This document shows positions 1 through 11,000 of a stretch of DNA of 64,000 nt, in pieces. The notes beneath the pieces were generated by a model. That model saw only the letters and a list, made by a program, of their open reading frames with translations. It ran no database searches and was not told the DNA's origin. The translations under genes and the position numbers were made by a program. Source of the DNA: Durusdinium trenchii (lineage: Eukaryota; Sar; Dinophyceae; Suessiales; Symbiodiniaceae); assembly GCA_963970005.1 (NCBI GenBank), contig CAXAMN010021361.1, positions 2,207,427-2,271,426 on the forward strand, in the 5' to 3' direction. Each line of letters starts with the position of its first letter. Position 1 is the stretch's first letter.

Positions 1-1950
1 TCAGACCTTTTCCGTTTGTACCAGGCAGAATGCCTTGCGCAGGAAAGGCCAGCTGCAAGCGCTACAACGTTCTTTCGGGTATTGAAATCATCTGGCTGGA
101 AGTCCAAAATCAAGTTCAGGGGGCAATCAACTCATGCCCAGTGCAAAATCTGCCACAAGCTGAAAAGCGCTGTTCGGAAAGCGAAGGACATCAGTAGCCA
201 TGCAAAGGCAGCAGATTGCTACATGCGCCATCTTGGTGGTATTTTTGCTGATCGGCAAGTGTATGCCCAATTGAAGATCAGAGCCAAGGTGCAACGGGAT
301 ATCCTCTGTTGCATCGTGGACAGCATGGACAAATCAAAGTTCCGCCTCCCACGTTTTGCACAAGGGAGGGTTCCAAAACCCTTGGAGAACAAGAAGAGGC
401 CGGAACTGGAGTTTACAACATGCATCATGCATGGACATTCAGTCAATGTTTTCCTGGCTGATGCTGAGCAAAGCTGTGGTAGTGATTGGTCTCTTGAAGT
501 CCTATCCCGAAGTTTGGACAACACATTTGCAAGACTTCAGCGTGCCAATGGCTCTTGGCCCAACCACTTGAAGGTCTTCACAGACAACACACCAAAAGAT
601 TCTTGATCGGCTGTAGTTCATCTTTCGAATCTTTCCTCTTATTATCTGTTTTGGTTTTGCCCCAATTGGTGAGCTCAGGAATACCGCAATAGTTACATGG
701 GGCGATACTGTTGCTCCCTCGTGGCATCCCGCCAATTTGCCACTGTATCTCATGAATCACTCTGCGTTGGACACACGCACGAAGATGTCGGTGCCTAGGC
801 TGAGCTATGCTTTTGGACATTTTACCACCCATCCATCATCCCACCCTGACCGCCTGAACTTAGATGCTTTCTTCGGAATGGTCAGCAAACTCATCCGCCA
901 AGCAGATGAAGACATGTGTCCCAGCTGAAAAAACAGAACGTCCTTAGTTAGCCGACCAAATCAAAAGGTTGCACTGAAGACAGCCAAGTAAGGCAAACTC
1001 CAATGGATATTCTCCAGCTCTTTTGACTGTATCAGCACATGTTGATATATGTTTTGTGTGTCATTTTAAACATCAACCTAGTTGTCTTTCTTCATTTGAC
1101 TTTCTCACAGCCCAGGTGGCTGAAGGACCGGCTCCAAAACACCTTTCAAAAGTCTGGCTTGGACTTCAACGTTGCATACATCACCAATGTCAGGAACTGG
1201 TGCGATTCAATGGCCGCTTTCTCTACGCTTGCTGGAGCCTACAAAAAGAGGAAAGATGACACCAAAGAGATCCCTCACAGCTTTACTTTTGCTCGGCGTG
1301 ACAGTGCCATGGTTGATTCAAGTTGTCTTGTTTGTTTTTGACAGCTTGAGTTAGTCCTCAAACAAAAAAGCAAACTAGGTATGCCCCAACACTTGGTGGA
1401 CCAGGCTGCGAATCATCTTCCACCCCGTTTTGGTGGGACTTCCCCAAATGATGTTTTCCTCATGGTGAAGGGCTTCGTCAGTGACATTGAACTTTGTCAA
1501 GACATTTTGGTGGTATGGCCTGGGCTTGAAGCTGATACCACTGCAGATGCCCTTCGCAGAATCGCATCAAACCAAGTACCAGGAGAACCAGTCAGAAACC
1601 AGCCAGTGAGATCCTTTTTGTATATGTTTTTCCTAGCCTGAATCCCCTTGGCTGCAACTCCCCTTGACCCCTGTTCAGGAGTTGCAGCATATTTGGATGA
1701 TGATCGAAAGGAGGTTCTCTTGGAAGTGGCATCCTACTTGGAGGACAACTACAGCCACTATGGAAGAGGAATTTTGTACTTGCGGCAACTGGCTGGTCAG
1801 TATGCATTGCCTCGATCTCCAGCGCCACGTATTGAGTTCTTGCTGACACGCCATGCTGGAATACAACGTGGTGCTGTCATTCTTCCCAATGCCGAGGTTC
1901 ACACCCTGCACAATATGAGGGTCAGGTTTCATCGTTACCATTGATAGATC
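1..1950 (+). CDS. DUF7869-like protein, 5' partial, multi-exon
   Basis: The reading frame is open from base 1, so the N-terminus lies outside the window. Exon 1 (1 to about 597) has a CKICH zinc-type pair, then VDSMDKSKFRLPR (about 316-354) and DNTPK (about 583-597). After an intron the text continues as ELRNTAIVTWGDT, then, one base out of frame, VGHTHEDV ending at 790. A GT-AG intron (791-863) is followed by DAFFGMVSKLIRQADE. Later exons are about 1,111-1,310 (VRNWCDSMAAF, IPHSFTFARRD), 1,379-1,605 and 1,679-1,940. The order D, then DN, then GHTxExxD-FG matches the layout I know from DUF7869 proteins, where DN(x)GGQNKN and GHT..D..FG are typical; by analogy these are RNase H-fold acidic residues, so a nuclease or transposase-derived role is inferred, not shown. 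The 3' end is uncertain and it may be joined to the next gene. The frameshift near 706-720 could be decay or a base-calling error. Confidence 0.6.
791..863 (+). other. Spliceosomal intron, GT-AG, 73 nt
   Basis: The exon ends ...gaagatgtcg at 790 and the intron starts gtgcctaggc and ends gaacttag. Joining 790 to 864 reconstitutes GAT (Asp) and turns HTHEDV into HTHEDVDAFFG, which fits the family motif exactly. This makes it the best-supported splice event in the window. Confidence 0.7.
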
Positions 1951-2077
1951 AGCGGGGTGGAAAACACCTGTGGGTTTGGGCACCAACTTTTTCAACTTTG
2001 GTTTAATGAATCTTGACTCAACCTCTTAAAGCCTACAGCATTCCACCCTCAAGCTCAGCAGCCCTAACTTGGCTGCC

Positions 2078-5000
2078 ATGGCTCTGGCAGTGAAGGTGCC
2101 AGTGGATCAGGCAGCGGTGGCATCAGTGAAGGAACACACACCTGCTCTCAAGGCAAAAGAGGTGAAAGTAGCTTGGCCCCGCAAAGCTTAGTTTGATGTC
2201 AATTGTTATGTTAATTTTCTACTGATGGTCCTAGATGTTTGAGGGTTCCTAGCTTCAAAACAGGGAACCTGGACAGGCAGGGGACTCAGACTTCAGCATC
2301 AAGAAAGCGTTGCTCTCTGCAATGGAGGAGGCAAGGTGAAGTCGGAAAATAATAAGAACTTACTGTGTTCCAAGAACATTCATTTGTTCCAAGCGTCCCT
2401 GCACAAAAAACCCCTGCAGATCACTGCGAAACAAAACATGGGCCAGTGGTTGTGGGACAAGTATGGTACAAGCGAAGGCAAAATCAAGTTTGAAAGTGTA
2501 CCTTATCTGAATCTCTGACCTGACTATTTTCCTTTATACTACTTTCCACTCCAAATTTAATTTCCAACTAGTTTATCCCTCTCCAAGTCTTTCACGCCAA
2601 GGACATAATGTCTATCTTCACGATGGACCCTGTGCAGAAGCATGTGGTGAATGAGACAACTCTGGTCCATCTCCGTGGCAGCAGTGTCAAAGGTGCTTTT
2701 CTGGATATATCCAGGTTCTCCTTTGCCGAGAACGCGAAGTTTGGAGAACTGGGGAGGTGGCCAGCAACTCACCAGTTCAGGGCACACTTCCCATCGTTTA
2801 TTGAGAATGGGTTTGAAGGCCACAGGGAGCCCTTGGACATCAAGTTCGACACTTCTTGCCTGGATCATACCAGGGCCAGCTACACCATCAAACCCTTCAG
2901 TGTTGGGTACGTTGATGGCCAGAATAAGGCCCTCATCATGCTGTCAGTGCTGGCATTGCTGGTGGAACTTGCAACTCAGTGACTTTAGTAATTGTTTCTT
3001 TCAGTCTTCAGATTCACTTACCCAATGTTGGGTTACTCTCAATGTCAATGTTCAATCATTCATCCATTGTTACCCTGTCAGCTTCAGGAAGTGACCGCAG
3101 AGATGATGGAAGAAGATCCGGCCATGGCAAAGGCAGTGGCATCCATGTTCTACATCAAGTGCAATTTCAAGAAGCATGCTACTTCTGATGGCTTCCTTTT
3201 TGAGACTTTGAGTAGGGGCCCTTAGTTGCCTTAAGTTTTTCTTATTTTTTAAGCTAAGTTCTACCTAAGTTTGATCCTTCGTTCGCCCCTGCGGCCCAAT
3301 CAGTCGGAATTTGCCTCAGGCGTGGCAAACAGGACCGCGGAGAAGGTCAAACCAAGTGCCTTAGATTTGCTGCTGCTCTTCAGGGAAAGTGTCAGAATAA
3401 AGCAAACCTCTGACAGTGCCAAGAAGACATCGCTGAGAGACCTCCTTTTTGCATCAGTGGCTGACTACAACAAATCAGTTGGGAACCACCGGGCCACTTG
3501 GTGGAAACATCCGTGAAGCAATATGTTATTTTATAGTTTGGAGTTTGGAATATTTTGGAATTAAACATAATGGCTTTATGTGTTTTGTTTTCAACATCAT
3601 TCACTTCACACAGGCATGGCGCGTCTCTGACCCCACACGCCGCCTGATCTACAACCTTCTACGAAGCCCTGTGGGTCTTTGGGATGCTTTGAAGATTTGC
3701 TACAACGAGAGTAAGCCGCAAGATGCAGGCTCGATTTGTTTGGCTGAAAGGCTGAAAGAAATGATCCTGGTTTGAACCAAATGGTTTAATCACCCTTATC
3801 ACAAAGCCCTGACAGCCCTGACCATGGACAACTTGGATGACGACTACTTTGTGGTGGGCAACGAGTTGGTGGAAAGCCCTGATCTCTGGAAGGAGATTCA
3901 GGCAGGTGGCAAAAATATGCAAAATGATCAAAAGGAATTGGCTTGTTTAAGTTGTTGGTATTTCACCCCAACTAATCTATAATAATAGTAGTTGGTGATA
4001 GTTGGTGATATAATACACATCCCCCTTAAAGTCAAAAACGTTAACCCTCTGCGCACTCCAGACAGTGACGGCTGACGCTGTGGAGCTTTGGTGCGACCGG
4101 GCTTTAAGCGACTTTGACCGCAAGGTTGGGAAGAATGCCCCTTCCAAGCAGAAGGCCAGCCTTTGTCAAAACAACTTCACTTTCAGAATCAGAACTTAGA
4201 ACCACTGTTTAATCACCTTTGAATTTGATGTGTCTCCAATCAATCCCAAACCCAACCCTGCCAGAAATTGGCCCAGCGAGATCAGACAGCGCTGCAAGAG
4301 CTCTTGCAGGTTTGCTGTCTCATGACCTATGTCTGGCCCAAAATCCAGAACTTCTTGGGCAACGGCGAGTTGCTGGATGGCATCATGAACCAGTGGAAGC
4401 TTGGGAACCTTGGATGTGAAATTTTGGAGACGGTGTCAAAAACCATCAAAACCATGTAAATTTGGTCTTAAAATTCCAGAGCTGAGACATGATGTGGTTT
4501 GAAAATTCCACGCCACAAAACCAAGGTTTTTGGTATATATGGACATTTGTTGGGGGGGTGAGTTTGAAAGGTGTGGAATCTCTTTCCCCTTCAAAAACCA
4601 AGGATTTGTGATGTGGAAATTTGATCCCGCGTCACAATTTGATATTAGAATCCAACTTGGGAATGTGATTCATTTTACTCAGGTTTGCTATAGAATCATT
4701 GAGAGTCCCAAAATCACAGATTTGTGATGTGATTTTCCAGGACCGCGTCACCCTAGCAGGGTTTGCAAACCAAACCGCATCACACGAGCTGGGAACCACG
4801 TCACCACATCCTGGGTCCCTATTGGTCAGTTGTGGCAGCTGAAACCTAGACTCTAGACTAAAGACTTACCTAGACTAAAGACTGTAGCCAAGCAAAGCTG
4901 AGCCCAAACCACATCACTCCAGCAGGGTTTGCAAANNNNNNNNNNCAACAGAAGTGGCAAACCAAACCACATCACTCCGGCAGGGTTTGCAATCCAAACC

Positions 5001-8000
5001 GTGTCACTCTGGGCAAACATACCAGGTCACTCCACCAGGACTACAAAAATGATTGAATACAGGAACTGGATACCAAACCATGCCCCTCAAAGCAGGTAAA
5101 CCATGGACCATGTTCCTTTCCCAGAACAGGTGTTGCAAAGCAACATGTTGGTGCTATCAGAGGTCCAGGCACTGTGATTTCTTTTAAAATACTATTTGAA
5201 CAAATCTGATCACTAGACCAATTATCAAAATCAAACAGGCCCCAAGCCAAGCCCCAGGTATCATGCCAGGCATCAGGTGCCAGGTATCTTCATGCCAAGC
5301 CCAAATCGCCACCGCTGCTGAGGGCCCTGGACGCAGAGTTGCGAGTACAGGTGAAGCTTGGTGTGGTTTGACAAAAAAAGTTTGGGATAAATTAATGACA
5401 ATTATCTGATATATGAGCAAAGCAGTATCCAGGGTGGGGGGGGTGTTTTCTCTCAGCCACATGGAATCAACTTAGGAAGGGCTTGGACCCAGCTTTCGAC
5501 TTCAAGAAGTTGTCATTTGTCCAGGAGGCTAGTGTCAATCAACATGAAGCCCACATTATCTCAGCTCAGTCATCCATCAACAACGCTCGGAAACAATCCC
5601 TGATGGCGGCATTCAACCTGTTCACTACCAATTTGCAGAATGACTGGGTGTTGCAAGACAAATACTTGGCCTCCGCTGCAATGACCACGCAAAGAGCTCG
5701 CTCTGTCCTTGTGCACTCGCTGGAGGTTGGGTACGCTGGCGCTTTTTCATTTTGTGGTTCCATCAGTTTTGACCCAGGTTAGGTTGTGTTCCTCATCATG
5801 TCCGTATATGTTTACAGCAAGTCAAAAAAAGAGCCGCTTCGTGAAAATCAATAGGCCAAAGAACAGTTAAGATCAAATCAGTTTCCTAAGGTGTTAAGGT
5901 CTTGGGAGTAAGTTCAACTTGGGATATTTGGATGCATTGAACCCTGCAGAAAATGCACTCAACCGCCTGGAAACTGGTGAATGAATTTGTGAGCGAAGTT
6001 GTGCCAACGTGGGATGTATCAGCCAGCAAGACCCCTCAAGGACTTAGTGCAACAAACATGGTCCTGTTCAATGACTAAGATTCTTGAAGCATCCATGTAT
6101 TTTCTATAATAGAACTGGCTATCTGGCAGGAATCGACGCAGATGGTGAAGCCACGACGTTTGCTGCCAAGAACGAACCCTGGATCCAAGCGACATTGCAA
6201 TCCTTTGGTGATGGGATGAGGCGGCATGAAACTGAACGTGTTGTCATTTGGGTGAACTATGTCACCGCTGGCGTCACAAGTGGCAAAAAGCTGGTCTTCA
6301 CGATTGAACAGGTGACCCAATTGCTTCACAGCTTTCCTCGCAACAGCGTTGCTGTGGTCATGCTTCCCAACAGGGCTTCAGACCTGAGGTCCTCTCCCAA
6401 GTGCTTTGGCACTGCTTCATATTTTTTTGGCTTTGCAACAGTCAGTTCAACAATGTTCAACATGATCATTTATGTTTTTTTTTGCTGCTGAAACCATTTG
6501 AAGGTTCCCTTCAATACATGTTTGGCATAATGCGACTTGTATCAAACCAAGGAAAGAAGATGAGGAGGAGAAAGAGGAAGATGGCGATGGGGATGGAGAT
6601 GTCAAGAAGCAAGAAGGACTAGGGGTGACTGGTTTCCTCAACACTTCAAGTCAAGTCTTCAAGTGGGCAGTTTTCTGATATGAATTTCATATTCTTGTTT
6701 TCTACTATCTCACTAACCATGGGGCAGGAACTGATGATGAGGCGGAGGGCGATGATGCTGGTTCCTTGTCAGCAGACGCCATCCTTCGTGACTTCCGGTA
6801 CAATTTGCAATGCATCTACATGGAGCCTGCTCGAGATCTTCGGGTGGGCTTTTTGGGTTTATTAAATGTTTCACCTCACTATGGGCTGGATGTTTTGAAT
6901 GTACTATTCGAACTAGGTTCTGCGCTTAATTTTAGATGTCCCCTGGGCAGGTGCGACCCATTTGCGTTTTCTTCGACCCAGCCACTGTCTATGGCACACG
7001 GGAGGGCTTTCATCCAGCTTTGTTGGTGACCAGCATGGATAAACACAACGTCTTCTTGAAGTCACCTGTCTACAAAGCTGGTGTGGTGTCAGGAGTGGGC
7101 ATGCTACCCCGGCCACTGGGCTGACTTTTCCTTTGACCTTGTTCTATTCATCCTGGATGTTTGTTGACCTGTTATTTCTTTTAAGTACATTCTGGTTGTT
7201 GAAGACATCAATGTTTGATTTAGGTCTGAAATGGTGAAGGCTGAGAAATGTGGCAAATATGCGACTGACATGCGGCTGACAAGGGTGCAGGAGAAGAAAC
7301 AGGCCAGGTTTTGTTGAACTCATGGAACATCATGGAACATATTCCTTTCAACAAGGGGTTTGTTATGTTAATCATGTTGCTTTCAGTATCTTTCAGTCAT
7401 GTTGCCCTGCAGCACCTTGCTGGTACAAGTCTGGTGGAGAAGTTGGTGAAGAGCTTGATTTCTGAAGACAACACCTCGAATGTCATTGTGGACCTCCTTG
7501 GCTTTGATGCATGGCCTGCCTGCTTTGCCATGAAGGAACTTGCAACAGGACCATGACAAAAATACAAGTATTTTTTTAATGTTCCGATGTTTTCCACAAA
7601 TACGGTTGGTTTCAACAATACTATATTACTATATATTATATATTATAATGTATTATATTAATCTATGAAAGGAACAAGGGCCAAAGCAACCGTTTGACAG
7701 GCGCCAACTTTGCCTGTTCGACGGCGTGCCATTCCCCCAACGAAACGAGCTACTGCACTTCCACCATTGGGGAGAAGCTGTACGGTATGTGTCGCTCGAA
7801 CCAGATCAAATTGCCTGGCTTCCCTGAGTTCGAGCAAGTGGTGGCGGACCTCCGGAAAAGCAATTCTGAAGTGCCTCCACCGGAATTTCAAGTTTGCCTG
7901 CCAGTTCCCAATGGTTTGGCTATCCGAGAAAACCTTGTGGAGCAATGGACCAGCTGCGATCTGGTGGAGGTGGAGATGAAGGAGCTCTTGAAGAAGCACA

Positions 8001-11000
8001 ATGATAAATACAATCCCCATGGGATCAAGCGTGGCTCTTCAGAGAAACAGTCTGGCGCCAGTGGCTTGGCACAATCATTTGATGGTTTTACTAGATTTAG
8101 ACTCTGAAATTTTGAGCACGTGCAAGCGCACTGCATTTGGCCTAATAATCCCTGTACCAAGTACATCCAAGTACTGAGTACAATGATGAAAATGTCATCA
8201 AAACATTGGATTGGGTTGGGGTGTCACGGTCAAGTGCTCCAAGTTCCCTTGGCCTGTTTTGGCAACTCTTGCCCCTGATGAAGCCAAGGCACTACTGAAG
8301 ATCCTGCTCCTGATGCAAAGCGTCTTCGCATTGACTCCTCGGTCAAGATGGCTGAGCATGAAGCGCAAATCGCCAATAAGTGGCAAGGTTGAAAAAGAAA
8401 CATATTATACGTTGAAACTATCTTTTGGATCTTTGCCCCCCCAAGAAACACTGTGAGATAATGAGTTTCAAGATGTTTCAAGCTCTTGACCTGGTGTCAT
8501 CAAAAATGGTTACATGTAAGAAATTCAAAAACTGTTCCATAATCGATGGATTGACAACTCTGCATTGCTATTTTTGGGATTTTGTATTGAGGCTTGTGCT
8601 CAATTGTGGCACCTTCAAGCTGGTTTACGACTCTGACCAAGACATCTTGTGGGCGGGGGCAGCCGATGGAAAAAAGAAAGACACCTTCGAAGCAAAGGGG
8701 CCGCTGGAGCTTTTTGGTTTTGGGTCAGGAGACTTCTTGGAAGGTCCAGATGCAAAAGATGTCCAGCAAGACTTGACTGGCAGGTGGCTGACTTTCAAAT
8801 TGGAGAGTGGAAGTGAGCACTGCATTCTAGAAGCAGACCGACGCCTGCCTGACCATGTGAAGAAAATGGACATCTTTGGGAAAGCTTCTCAGTGTTATCC
8901 CTGTATGTTTTTTGTGCATTTTTGTGCATTCCATGATGAGTTTTCTCTTTGAGACAAAATGATACTTTTATGAACAATTGATATCAACACTGACTACCTT
9001 TAAGTCCTTTCAGGTTCTCACCTATGCGGATGTCTTACAGCAGCTGGAGAATGCAGGGGAGGTCAACACCAAGATGTCCATGCACTGGATTGACAGGGCT
9101 GAGGGCACTGGCACCATCACGTTCCGATCAGCCAAAAACGTTGTCTTTGTGCTGGACCCTCCCAAGAACAAGGATCCAAAAAAAGCAGAAGAAAGACTCC
9201 AAGGCGCAGCTTTCCATGGGGTGGGGAAATGCAGGCGAATGTGTTTAATATCAATTGGTTGGATGGGTTCCTTCCGGTTTCTTTGGCAACAGCTCTGATA
9301 CAACTATGATCCTTTGGAAAACATTGCAAACACCAAACACCCATGGTTTCTTTGCAGACTTGCCTTGGCTGTCTCAGAAACTAGCTCACTTTTGGGATGA
9401 TGACAGGCCAGCAACTCTGCAATCACCTTTGGTGCCAAAATGAGTATCACCAAGCTGCGCACTGCCGAGAACATCAAGATTTGCTGGCGGTTGAGGCCCA
9501 TGTTGCCAAACAAAAACAAGTCAGGTAGTACCCATTAGTATCCAACGGTTGTTGTCTAAAAGCCCATCCTTTTCCCACCCATTTTCGTCCCATCCAAGCC
9601 AGGCTTCATCCTGCTGAGAACGGTGGAAAAGACATCATTCCAGTCCGTCCTGTTGCTCTGTTGGGCAACACATTGGAGGGGAAGGCTGATGAGATGTACC
9701 AGCTTTTGTGATCCCTTGGTGTTGCCCCTGAAGCTTCATTTTGTTTGAATGGAGTGAACAAAACAGCAAGATCCAGAAAAAACACTTCTTAGCGATTTCA
9801 AGGTCTCTCATACGACTTATAGACTACAACTAAGTAATGCCTCACACAATATGAGCTTGTGTCTAAAACCGTGGTTGTTGGAGCTCGGGGGAAATCAATG
9901 TTTTTGGTGTGACTGGCAGAATGCTTGTCCTGGGTATAGCACTGTAAGCAGTGCCAAAGCCTTTGGCTTTAGGGTGCCCAAGCACTTGTCTTGGGTTGTT
10001 TTGGATCCATCAGTGGGTGAAGCTGACAAGCTGGAGCACCCATCGAACAATAGCCGGACAGTTGAAACACGGAAGCAGCATGCCTCTTGCTTTGAGGTTG
10101 TATGACTTCTACGATTTTGCCTTATGCAAGATTACTCTTAATGGGATGGTTTGAGCTTCAAGTTGAAACTTTGAAACCTACTACTATACTTCTCACATGG
10201 CCCAATTTGATGCTCAAGAGGTTATTGACTAGTGACAACTTGTGTTTGGCGTCCGTTAACATCACAGTGAAAGCTATGGAAACCCCTGGCCGTGGATTGA
10301 TTCATGGTTCTGCTGGGAACTCCCTCATCAACCCTCAGTTCGACATCCAATCCTACCAGAGTCTGCTAGCTACGCCTATGCCTACGCCAGCCCCAGCTTC
10401 AACAAAAGCAGCGTCGGAAAGCAAAACCAAGACACCTAATGATGGTTCTGGCACTGCAGGTCACTCGCTTCTATATTGTTGGCAACGTTTTGTCTGGGGC
10501 CATTCTTCCACCAATGGCAAAGAACTGATCTTACGCTTAACACTGATTCTTTTCATTGTTTGCCTCCTATGACTCCTATGTTTTTTAATAAGCAGGTGGT
10601 GGGCCAAAAGAAAAAGCATCGGCATCTTTGCTACAGAGGGTTGAATTGCGAAGTTCTTCTGATGACAAGAGCCCAGAGATTTTGGAGGAGGAACCCGAGG
10701 AAGAAAGCAAGCCCCTCAAGGGAAAGGGACCAGGAAAAGGGGTCATGAAGAAGCCTGCAAGCAAAAAGCAGGATGAGTATGACACTATGTTTGACGATAT
10801 GATGGACCAATGGAAGGATGATGACAATCAGGACGAACCTGACGGGGATGGGGCGACGGACACAAAAGGTAGGAAGAGAAAGCACAAGAGCGCCGAAGGA
10901 AAGTCTTCAGAGAAAAAGAAACCATCCTCCAAGAAGGATTCTTGTTAACATCAATTAGTGTACATTTTTGGTTGGCCACCCCACTGTATCAGAAGAACTT

